From positions 1 to 13,806 of the forward strand of contig CAZJRS010000090.1 in assembly GCA_964548585.1 (NCBI GenBank): a stretch of DNA of 13,806 nucleotides, in the 5' to 3' direction. Shown piece by piece: positions 7,320-13,806 of the stretch (position 1 is the first letter of the stretch; each line of letters begins with the position of its first letter). A program made the position numbers and the translations under genes. The DNA is from Methanocella_A sp964548585 (GTDB lineage: Archaea > Halobacteriota > Methanocellia > Methanocellales > Methanocellaceae). The notes beneath the pieces were generated by a model that searched no databases, was not told where the DNA came from, and worked only from the letters and a program-made list of their open reading frames with translations.

Positions 7320-8455
7320 TGAAGATCGGCATCGTAGTACCGTATTTTACCCCCTTCGTCAGAGGGAATGAGTTCGGACTGGCAGATGGGCTGGCCAGAT
7401 CAGGGCAGGACGTGACTGTGATCACATCGACGGGCAAGGCACCCCGGGAAAAGATGCTAAAAACAGACTACAGGAACGACCAGTCCGGACCTTTCAAGGT
7501 AAAATACCTGTGGACACCACTGGATGTGGGAGAACTCCCGTTCACGCCGTCGATCATCAGGGAAATCTGGCGCGGAGGCTACGATGTCCTGCTACTGCAG
7601 GAAGACTACCAGCCGATATGCCACATGGCTGCCATAGCTGCGAAAATAAAGGGGATTCCGACGGTGCTGTCGACCGAACGGACGTATTTCCCGGCAGGCC
7701 TGAAAAGGCTCGCGCTGGGAGGCTTTGACCTGACTTGTAACGCCTTGACCCGCAGGATTGCGACTGTATACACGGCCCATTGTGGCGCGGCAAAGGAGTT
7801 CGCAGAGCAGAGCCTGCGCGTGCCCCGGGGCAGGGTTAAGGTCGTCCACGTGGGTGTGGATGCCAGCCTGTTTAAGCCTACGCAGGGGACGACTCCGCTG
7901 ACGGAAGGCGAGTTTAAGATCCTGACCGTGGCGAGGCTGCACTCATACAAGGGCCTGGATACACTGATCAGGGCGATGGAGATCGTCAGGAGAGAAAAGC
8001 CCGGCGCCATACTCTATATAATGGGCCGGGGGCCTGATGCCGCCGAACTTAAAAAACTCGCCTCGGACGCAGGTGTGACCGATGTTGTGCGGTTCGTAGA
8101 AACTCCGGTACCGAATACAGAGATGCCATCGGTGTATACCAGTGCGGATCTGTACGTGCAGCCAAGTATCGTCGAGCCTTATGGGATTGCGGTACTGGAA
8201 GCCATGGCCTGCGGCAAACCGACGATCTGCAGCAGTGTCGGAGGCATGCGAGATACGGTTGAAGACAACAAGACCGGGTATCTGGTGCCGCCAGGAGATC
8301 CAAAAGCGCTGGCTGAAAAGATCGGGCGTCTGGCTGAGGACCGGCAGCAGCTGGCCGTGATGGGTGCTGCTGCAAGAAAGCGGGTAGAACAGGATTTCGA
8401 CTGGCTGGTTATCGCCCGGCGATACCTGGACTTGCTGAGGGGGCTACAGAAATGA
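7319..8455 (+). CDS. GT4 family glycosyltransferase (second of operon)
   Basis: A 378-residue GT-B protein. It opens with MKIGIVVPYFTPFVRGNEFG, in which the usual Gly-Gly loop is replaced by RGNE at 15-18. Donor-domain features are VVHVGVDASLFKP (175-187), ILTVARLHSYKGLDTLIRAM (201-220), GRGPDAAELKKLA (236-248) and the EX7E pair E286/E294 in EPYGIAVLEAMACGKPTIC, followed by SSVGGMRDTVEDNKTGYLVPPGD. It overlaps the preceding gene by one base and the next by four (ATGA). GAGGGG lies eight bases before its ATG. It is probably a step in the same glycan pathway. The altered glycine loop hints at a different acceptor from the first gene, which is inference. Confidence 0.95.
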   Translation: MKIGIVVPYFTPFVRGNEFGLADGLARSGQDVTVITSTGKAPREKMLKTDYRNDQSGPFKVKYLWTPLDVGELPFTPSIIREIWRGGYDVLLLQEDYQPICHMAAIAAKIKGIPTVLSTERTYFPAGLKRLALGGFDLTCNALTRRIATVYTAHCGAAKEFAEQSLRVPRGRVKVVHVGVDASLFKPTQGTTPLTEGEFKILTVARLHSYKGLDTLIRAMEIVRREKPGAILYIMGRGPDAAELKKLASDAGVTDVVRFVETPVPNTEMPSVYTSADLYVQPSIVEPYGIAVLEAMACGKPTICSSVGGMRDTVEDNKTGYLVPPGDPKALAEKIGRLAEDRQQLAVMGAAARKRVEQDFDWLVIARRYLDLLRGLQK

Positions 8456-9657
8456 AGCCGGCAGTGCTGTACGTAGCCCCGGAAATCCCGTTGCCGCATG
8501 CCGGCAGCTTCCTGGGAGGCTCCACTCACGTGGCAGAGGTTTCCGCGTCGCTAATCAGGAACGGCTTTACAGTCTTTGTCCTCTGCCGCCGCATGTCCCG
8601 AGCCCAGCCTGCTTTCGAGAAGCTGGGGGACGACCTGTACGTGTACCGGGTTTTCCGGGGGCTGCTGGTCCCGGTGGGTGGCGGCATCTCTAAAAAGGCG
8701 AGTAACAGGAAGCCATCGGTAAAGGACAGGCTCCGTAAGTTTGCAGAGAGGGCGTATTTTGCCACGGTATACCGGGCGGTGATGGCAATCATTGCAGGAT
8801 GCATTATCAGGAAGCAGCATTGTAGCGTGGTACTGGAGCGGAACTCCGGAAAAGGTATCGGCGCGTTTCCGGCCAGACTGATGGGAGTACCGATAGTCGA
8901 GGAAGTGATCGATCCGGACTACAGCCCGACAGCTCTGCGAATGGCAGACAAGGTCTTTGCTTACACTCCGAAGATCTTGAAAGGCCTGGTACCGCAAGAA
9001 AAGATCAGGCTCACGTCTGCGGGAGTGGATGCCGACCTGTTTCGACCTGTCGATGGGACGGAGATCAGGAAGAAGCTGGACTTAGAGGGAAAGAAAGTCG
9101 CCGTCTACGTCGGCGCAGCGAGCGCCTGGCATGGCATCGAAGACCTGGTCAAGGCTGCCGCATACCTGGACGATAGATATCTCATCCTGATCCTAGGCCA
9201 GTCCACCGGAGATACCGAAGCGCTGGCCCGGGAAACAGGCGTACTGCACAGGCTGGCGTTCACCGGGTTCGTGGAGCACCGAAAGGTCCCGGAGTACATC
9301 TCCGCGGCAGACGTGGCCATCGCACCGTACGATCCGGCGGGATTCCCCGAGATGGAACGGTATGGATTCTACTTCTCACCCATCAAGCTGTTCGAATACA
9401 TGGCCTGCGCCAGGCCGGTCATCGCCACGGACATAGATATCGTCAGGGACATCGTCAGATCGAACGGCTGCGGACTCATCGTTCCCCCGGGCGATCCCCG
9501 GGCGCTGGCGCAAGCGATCAGGACTGTCACAGAGCTGCCCGATGGGGGCTCTGCGATGGGAAAAGCAGGGCGCAAGGCTTGCGTCGAACGCTATACGTGG
9601 GAAGCTGTCGGAGGAGACATAGCGAAAACGCTTAAAGAGTTGACCGGAGGACGCTGA
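8452..9657 (+). CDS. GT4 family glycosyltransferase, SPIKLFEYMA subgroup (third of operon)
   Basis: A 401-residue GT-B protein starting at the ATG within the ATGA overlap with the previous gene; GAGGGGG lies about nine bases upstream. The donor domain is recognisable from VAVYVGAASAWHGIEDLVKA (216-235), TGFVEHRKVPEYISAADVAIAPY (271-293) and SPIKLFEYMACARPVIA (309-325), ending in LIVPPGDPRALAQAI. The second glutamate of EX7E is kept (E315), but the first position lies in a YGFYFS segment rather than the usual E-G/A-F-G. This matches the GT4 subgroup with an SPxKxFEYMA signature. The acceptor-side loop contains LGGSTHVAEVSASL (21-34). It is cytoplasmic with no clear membrane span, though a hydrophobic patch near 105-118 could contact the membrane. 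Its substrate is unknown. Confidence 0.94.
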   Translation: MKPAVLYVAPEIPLPHAGSFLGGSTHVAEVSASLIRNGFTVFVLCRRMSRAQPAFEKLGDDLYVYRVFRGLLVPVGGGISKKASNRKPSVKDRLRKFAERAYFATVYRAVMAIIAGCIIRKQHCSVVLERNSGKGIGAFPARLMGVPIVEEVIDPDYSPTALRMADKVFAYTPKILKGLVPQEKIRLTSAGVDADLFRPVDGTEIRKKLDLEGKKVAVYVGAASAWHGIEDLVKAAAYLDDRYLILILGQSTGDTEALARETGVLHRLAFTGFVEHRKVPEYISAADVAIAPYDPAGFPEMERYGFYFSPIKLFEYMACARPVIATDIDIVRDIVRSNGCGLIVPPGDPRALAQAIRTVTELPDGGSAMGKAGRKACVERYTWEAVGGDIAKTLKELTGGR

Positions 9658-9727
9658 TCGTGAGGACTGACGCCGGAAGACCGGTGCATATATCCCCCCG
9701 GCGATCTGATTCAGGGATACAACAGGT
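9658..9727 (+). promoter_or_regulatory. Intra-operon gap with a possible internal promoter
   Basis: These 70 bases separate the third and fourth glycosyltransferase genes, whereas the other junctions overlap. They contain TGCATATAT at 9685-9693, a possible TATA box about 35-43 bases before the GTG at 9728. A short CCGG-AAGA-CCGG inverted repeat lies at 9673-9684. AGGG at 9713-9716 may serve as a distant ribosome-binding site. The support is modest. Confidence 0.3.
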
Positions 9728-10912
9728 GTGAAAGCATTGATCAAGGTATTGCTTGTCGTCAAAGACCTCCACGACAGGGGAGGAGTGAACAACGCGGCTT
9801 CCTGCCTCGCCGAGAGCATGGAGGCCACAGGAGAAGTGGAGTTCCACGTCCTGTCCCACCGCATCCGGGACGACATGAAGTGGGTGAAACAGCAGCTTCC
9901 CCTTCCCCCTCAGGGCAGGCTTCCCCTGGTTTCCGACGAGGGATACATGCTGAAGACCAGGCGGACTATCGCCGAAGCGGTCCGGGAGGTGAAGCCGGAT
10001 CTGGTACATGTCCACACGCCGGTATTGCTACCGCCGAAGGATACACCCACCCTAGTATCCGTGCACGGCACATACCTGCGAGAGCTTCCGTACCTGTGGA
10101 AGTACCCGCTGACGCCCTTCTACAAGCTGTTTCAGATCGCCTACACCTACAATATTTACGCGGTCGAACGCTTTTGCCTGAAGTACTACGATCGCTACCA
10201 CGTCAGCTGCGACCGGACCCGGGAAGAGATCAAGAGCATGGGTGTCTCCGAATCATCCATATTCAGGGTTCCCTACGGTGTAGACACAAACCGGTTCAAG
10301 CCCGGCGCTCCCCCGGCAGGGCTGCGTGAAAAGTACGGCATCCCGGCAACGGCCAGAATCATCCTCTCCCTGGGAGCCATGGTCCCCCGGAAAGGCCAGG
10401 ATGTCGTGGCGGCCGCCGCCAGACAGGTGCTGGATGCGCACGAGGACGCGGAGTTTGTCTTCGCCGGACCGATAGCCCGGTCGGGCCAGCAGTACATCAG
10501 GATGATGAGAGAACGAGCGGCCAAAGCAGGAGTACCGCAGGAAAAGCTGCACTTCACCGGCTCCCTCCCCCAGGAAGACCTGACAGGCTTTTACAACGCC
10601 TGCGCAGTCTTCGCCTCGGGAAGCTACCAGGAAGGCTTCGGCCTGAACGTGCTCGAAGCAGCCTCCTGTGGCAAGCCGGTAGTAACGACGGACGTAGGCG
10701 GTGTCCGGGAGATGCTGGGAGGCCATGGCAGGATAGTCCCGGTGAACGATCCGGCTGCGCTTGCCAGAGGCATTATCGAAGCCCTGAATGAGGGAAGAGA
10801 AGAAATCCCGGGCCTGCGAAGGCATGTGGAGGAGAACTTTACGTGGCAGAAAGTGGGCAGAGACATGGTCGACGTGTATCGGGCAATGGCAGCGCTTAAA
10901 AATATAAAATGA
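9728..10912 (+). CDS. GT4 family glycosyltransferase (fourth of operon, GTG start)
   Basis: A 394-residue GT-B enzyme. The N-terminus MKALIKVLLVVKDLHDRGGV carries the Rossmann strand and glycine loop (RGGVNNAASCLAE, 17-29). Further motifs are DLVHVHTPVLLPP (91-103), SVHGTYLRELP (111-121), VPYGVDTNRFKPG (181-193), LSLGAMVPRKGQDVVAAA (213-230) and the EX7E pair E302/E310 in EGFGLNVLEAASCGKPVVTT. The first start after an in-frame TGA at 9707-9709 is GTG 9728, and the Rossmann strand begins only a few residues later, so this start is sound although the ribosome-binding site is weak. It is the last gene of the plus-strand set and converges with the asparagine synthase gene 40 bases away. Sugar specificity is unknown. 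Confidence 0.95.
   Translation: MKALIKVLLVVKDLHDRGGVNNAASCLAESMEATGEVEFHVLSHRIRDDMKWVKQQLPLPPQGRLPLVSDEGYMLKTRRTIAEAVREVKPDLVHVHTPVLLPPKDTPTLVSVHGTYLRELPYLWKYPLTPFYKLFQIAYTYNIYAVERFCLKYYDRYHVSCDRTREEIKSMGVSESSIFRVPYGVDTNRFKPGAPPAGLREKYGIPATARIILSLGAMVPRKGQDVVAAAARQVLDAHEDAEFVFAGPIARSGQQYIRMMRERAAKAGVPQEKLHFTGSLPQEDLTGFYNACAVFASGSYQEGFGLNVLEAASCGKPVVTTDVGGVREMLGGHGRIVPVNDPAALARGIIEALNEGREEIPGLRRHVEENFTWQKVGRDMVDVYRAMAALKNIK
10893..10910 (-). terminator. Candidate oligo-T terminator for the minus-strand asparagine synthase operon
   Basis: Reading the minus strand past the TAG at 10953, the first T-rich stretch is ATTTTATATTTTTAAGCG (10910-10893). It lies inside the 3' end of the opposing glycosyltransferase gene. 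Archaeal RNA polymerase terminates at such T-runs without a hairpin. The placement fits; nothing proves it. Confidence 0.4.
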
Positions 10913-10952
10913 CAGGGTTTAGCTGCAGACAACGCGGTGGATATCTTCTGCC

Positions 10953-12746
10953 CTATAGTAACTTTTTTATGTCCAGTGAAACGTTTCCCCGGCTGCCCTG
11001 CTGGTCCAGGAACACCCGGCACCACATCTCGGTCATGAACGCCAGCCACGTGGCGTAGTTGGCTTTGCCTTTCGACAGGCCTTTTCCCCGGACAAGGCGG
11101 CTGAACGCAGCCTGGTTGAAGCAGCCTCTGTGCGCAAAGCGTTCGCTTTCGATCACCGAGGTCATCACTTCGCCGAGGTCTTTTTGCATCCAGATGCCGA
11201 TGGGTATGTTAAACCCTTTCTTGGGCCTGTTGACGATCGCTTCTGGCAACAGGTCTCGGACCGCCTTTTTCAGGATGTACTTGCCGTTGGTCCCGCTGAG
11301 CTTGACCTTTGACGGCAGGGACATGGAGTATTCGACGACCTTGTGGTCCAGGAAGGGCACCCTCGCCTCTACCGAGTGGGCCATCGAGATCTTGTCGACC
11401 CGCAGCAGCTGGTGGTTCGGCAGCATCTGGGTCACGTCGAACTTCAGCGCCCTGTACAGCGGATCCCGGGTGCCGGCATGCAGGAATCCGTCGATCTCTC
11501 GCGACGGGTCGGCGCTCCCGGTCAGGGCAGGCTGAAGATAGCCCTTTTTCTCTCGCTCACTGAGAGGTATTCGCTTGAACATGAAGTACCTGGTTCGGAG
11601 GGACTCGGGTATAACCGAATATTTCTGCGAAAGAGCCCGGTACTCGTCGTAGCCTGCGAACAGCTCGTCCGAGCCTTCGCCCAGCAGCGCTACAGTCACC
11701 CGCTTTTTAACCTCTCGGCTGGTCACGTAGAAAGGTACTGCGGCAGGGTCGCTCAAGGGTACTTCGGCGTGCCACAGGACCCGGGGGATAAACTCGGTCA
11801 TCCGGTCCATGCTGATGCGGATCTCGTTATACTCGGCCTTACAGTGTTCGGCCACCACCCGGGCGTACTCGAACTCGTCGGTCGCTTCGCCATAGCCGAC
11901 GGTAAAGGTCTTCACCGGATCATCCGAATGCCGGCTCATCAAGGCGACGATCGCGCTGGAGTCCAGGCCGCCGGAGAGGTAGGCGCCAAGTGGTACCTCG
12001 CTCATGAGCCGGATCTTCACGGCTTCCTCCAGCAGCTCCCGGAGCCGGGCGGCATAGGCCTCTTCCGTGGCCGGCGCAGCCTGCGTGTCTTCGATGTTCC
12101 AGAACTTTTTGATCGCCATCGATCCGTGCTGGTGGACGATCATGTGGCCGGGTAGCAGCTTGGTCACACCCTTGAACATCGTTGCAGTACCGGGGATCGT
12201 CCGATAGGTGAACATCAGGTTTACAGCTGCCGGGTTCAGCTCCGGCACGAAGCCCTCGTGCTGAAGGAACTGCTTGGCTTCCGAAGCGAACATGAACAAG
12301 CCGTCTACCACGGTGTAGTACAGCGGTTTGATCCCCAGCCGGTCCCGGACGATGATCAGCTTCTTGTGGGGAGCATCCCACAGGGATATGGCAAACATGC
12401 CCCGCAGGTACTTCGGAAAGTCCTCTCCGTACTCCTCGTACAGGTGAGGGATGACCTCGGTGTCGCAGGTGGTATAGAACCGGTGGCCCTTCTGTTCCAG
12501 ATCGGCCTTCAGCTCTGCGTAGTTATAGATTTCGCCGTTGTAGACCACCCACACGCTCTGGTCTTCGTTGTGGATAGGCTGGTGGCCGGTGGATACGCCG
12601 ATGATCGCCAGCCGCCTCATACCCATGGTAAAGCCGGTATCGGAGTAGCAGCCGTCGTCATCCGGGCCACGGTGGCGGATGGCATCACACATTCTTCCGA
12701 CCAGAGCTTCGTCACTCACTCCCAGTATTCCGCATATGCCGCACAT
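10953..12746 (-). CDS. asnB: Glutamine-hydrolysing asparagine synthase family protein
   Basis: A 597-residue two-domain enzyme. The N-terminal class II glutamine amidotransferase domain starts MCGICGILG with the nucleophile Cys2 and has RHRGPDDDG (24-32), MRRLAIIG (43-50), NGEIYN (70-75) and CDTEVI (94-99). The C-terminal ATP-dependent synthetase domain has the pyrophosphate loop SGGLDSS (258-264), LLGEGSDELFAGYDEY and EARVPFLDH, and RPKKGFNIPIG near the end. The family uses Gln nitrogen and ATP to turn aspartate into asparagine; some members in glycan clusters amidate sugar acids instead. All core residues look intact. ATG 12746 is preceded by GAGGT, which overlaps the stop of the upstream glycosyltransferase only 4 bases away, so the two are cotranscribed. 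The context makes a glycan-modifying role possible, but housekeeping asparagine synthesis is equally consistent. The symbol denotes the family. Confidence 0.93.
   Translation of the reverse strand: MCGICGILGVSDEALVGRMCDAIRHRGPDDDGCYSDTGFTMGMRRLAIIGVSTGHQPIHNEDQSVWVVYNGEIYNYAELKADLEQKGHRFYTTCDTEVIPHLYEEYGEDFPKYLRGMFAISLWDAPHKKLIIVRDRLGIKPLYYTVVDGLFMFASEAKQFLQHEGFVPELNPAAVNLMFTYRTIPGTATMFKGVTKLLPGHMIVHQHGSMAIKKFWNIEDTQAAPATEEAYAARLRELLEEAVKIRLMSEVPLGAYLSGGLDSSAIVALMSRHSDDPVKTFTVGYGEATDEFEYARVVAEHCKAEYNEIRISMDRMTEFIPRVLWHAEVPLSDPAAVPFYVTSREVKKRVTVALLGEGSDELFAGYDEYRALSQKYSVIPESLRTRYFMFKRIPLSEREKKGYLQPALTGSADPSREIDGFLHAGTRDPLYRALKFDVTQMLPNHQLLRVDKISMAHSVEARVPFLDHKVVEYSMSLPSKVKLSGTNGKYILKKAVRDLLPEAIVNRPKKGFNIPIGIWMQKDLGEVMTSVIESERFAHRGCFNQAAFSRLVRGKGLSKGKANYATWLAFMTEMWCRVFLDQQGSRGNVSLDIKKLL
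10963..10968 (+). terminator. Candidate oligo-T terminator for the plus-strand glycosyltransferase operon
   Basis: A run of six T lies about 50 bases after the TGA at 10912, within the last codons of the opposing asparagine synthase gene (its Lys-Lys near the C-terminus). It is the first T-run met on the plus strand after the operon. This is plausible as an archaeal terminator, though short. Confidence 0.35.
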
Positions 12747-12750
12747 AGTG

Positions 12751-13806
12751 TTACCTCGTTTTTAGCACTGACTCGTAAACGGTCTCGACCCGCTTTGCGA
12801 TGATATCCCAGGAAAAACCTGCGGCGAAGCTCCGGGCGTTATCACCCATCAGCTTTGCCTTCGCCTGATCGGATAAGATCTCTGCAACCCTGTCCGCCAT
12901 CTCGCCGGGAGTCTCCACGAGGTAGCCTGAACGGCCGCTGTCGACCGCTTCTTTGATGCCGCTGTTGTTGAAGGCCACCACGGGAAGCCCACAGGATTGA
13001 GCCTCCAGCAGCACGATGCCAAAGCCCTCTTCCTTGGAAGGCAAGAGGAATAGATCACTGGTATTGTAGTACATCCTGAGCTCCTCGAACGGTACTCCCC
13101 CGAGCAGCTTCACGTGGTCCGAAAGGTTGTTAGCCGCCAGCCCCTGCCGCAGACTTTCGTTGTACTGAGGCCAGGTTTCAAACATCTTCCCGACGATGTT
13201 GATCTTCACGCCGGGAAGCCGCCGGACAATCCCCGGGGCCACATCCCGTATGAACTCCAGATACCCTTTCCGCGGGTCTATCCTGCCTACGATCAGAATG
13301 GTGCTTCCACCCTTGTCATGGCCGAGAGAATCGCAAAAGCGGCTGGTATCGATGCCATTGGGAATGACCGACATTTTCCCCTGGCCGATCATGTAGTGGG
13401 TTACCGCCTGGCTTTTAGTGTAGTTGCTGACACATATGATCTGACTGGCCGCGTGGCCCGACAGAAACTCCTCGACGTAGAACTTGAAGTAGAACCACTT
13501 TGCGAAAAGGCTGCGGGTGCTCACCCGGTATTCGCTGATCGCCGTGGAGTGGAAAGTCTCTACCAGCGGCACTCGGTCTACCAGCCGGTTGAGAAGGACA
13601 TTGAAACCGGCACACCCCTGGGCGTGCACGATATCTATGAGGCCTGCCTTCCGCAGGCTGTGCAGCTTACGGTAAACACCGAGCGTGAAAGGCCTCTCGC
13701 CGATGATATCGACCGTGACGTTCTGGGGCACGGGCATGTCCACCCCCATGCAGATGATGCGCACCTGGTGGCCCCGGTCGGCCAGCGCCCGGGATAACTC
13801 GACCGC
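12751..13806 (-). CDS. GT4 family glycosyltransferase (N-terminus cut by right window edge)
   Basis: The frame is open from the TAA at 12751-12753 to the right edge, giving 351 visible residues. A GTG at 13764 could be mistaken for the start. The 14 codons before it read AVELSRALADRGHQ and continue into VRIICMGVD, the usual helix and strand after a GT4 glycine loop, so the true start lies outside the window. Visible motifs, numbered from the edge, are DIVHAQG (58-64), VIPNGIDTSRF (147-157), ILIVGRIDPRKGYLEFI (170-186) and the EX7E pair E260/E268 in EEGFGIVLLEAQSCGLPVVAF. It is expected to be a cytoplasmic retaining glycosyltransferase acting on a surface or N-glycan precursor. Its stop is 4 bases before the asparagine synthase ATG, which indicates one operon. 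The donor and acceptor are unknown. Confidence 0.94.
   Translation of the reverse strand, partial: AVELSRALADRGHQVRIICMGVDMPVPQNVTVDIIGERPFTLGVYRKLHSLRKAGLIDIVHAQGCAGFNVLLNRLVDRVPLVETFHSTAISEYRVSTRSLFAKWFYFKFYVEEFLSGHAASQIICVSNYTKSQAVTHYMIGQGKMSVIPNGIDTSRFCDSLGHDKGGSTILIVGRIDPRKGYLEFIRDVAPGIVRRLPGVKINIVGKMFETWPQYNESLRQGLAANNLSDHVKLLGGVPFEELRMYYNTSDLFLLPSKEEGFGIVLLEAQSCGLPVVAFNNSGIKEAVDSGRSGYLVETPGEMADRVAEILSDQAKAKLMGDNARSFAAGFSWDIIAKRVETVYESVLKTR

Noticed and set aside
9658..9727. Possible small gene between the third and fourth plus-strand glycosyltransferases
   Set aside because: The gap is only 70 bases, with a stop in the frame of the next gene at 9707-9709 and no start with a ribosome-binding site.
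11343..12155. Plus-strand open frame of 270 codons
   Set aside because: It is antisense to the asparagine synthase-family gene, whose catalytic motifs are intact on the minus strand. It is a shadow caused by GC-rich codons.
13114..13797. Plus-strand open frame of 227 codons
   Set aside because: It is antisense to the GT4 gene at the right edge, with no domain pattern of its own.
1..13806. Search for CRISPR arrays, tRNA or rRNA genes, insertion sequences and integration sites
   Set aside because: No spaced direct repeats, cloverleaf-like blocks, transposase-like frames or terminal inverted repeats were noticed on reading both strands. This was done by eye, so divergent elements could be missed.

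Overview
The window reads as archaeal chromosomal DNA, moderately GC-rich and densely coded, carrying a protein N-glycosylation or surface-glycan locus. The archaeal call rests on two STT3/AglB-type oligosaccharyltransferases with the archaeal TDHH(x)xE and WWDYG signatures, on TATA boxes preceded by BRE-like purine-rich elements, and on Shine-Dalgarno sites of the GGTGAG type. Protein style and base composition would suit a methanogen of the Methanocellales/Methanomicrobia type. That placement is an impression, not something computed here.

Left third (1-6147, minus strand): transcription runs leftwards through a GT4-like glycosyltransferase (5002-6147), a complete 933-residue AglB (2121-4922) and a second AglB paralog (1-1877). 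The second paralog loses its C-terminal part, including the expected WWDYG site, at the left edge. The two aglB genes are tandem duplicates. Each has its own promoter, and the promoter, leader and ribosome-binding site are visibly related, so the regulatory region was duplicated with the gene. The two proteins have diverged beside catalytic positions, which suggests they have specialised.

Middle (6270-10912, plus strand): four consecutive GT4-family GT-B glycosyltransferases. The first three are translationally coupled (TAATG and ATGA overlaps). The fourth follows a 70-base gap that may hold an internal promoter. They diverge from the minus-strand block across a 122-base shared promoter region at 6148-6269.

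Right part (10953-13806, minus strand): a GT4 glycosyltransferase whose N-terminus is cut by the right edge is followed, 4 bases on, by a glutamine-dependent asparagine synthase-family enzyme (597 residues). This pair converges on the four-GT operon with only 40 bases between stop codons. Each direction's candidate oligo-T terminator lies in the end of the opposing gene.

Working model (inference): the six cytoplasmic glycosyltransferases build a lipid-linked (dolichol-type) oligosaccharide, the asparagine synthase-like enzyme may amidate a sugar acid or simply supply asparagine, and the two AglB proteins transfer the glycan to Asn residues of secreted or S-layer proteins. No RNA genes, insertion sequences, CRISPR arrays or integration signs were seen.
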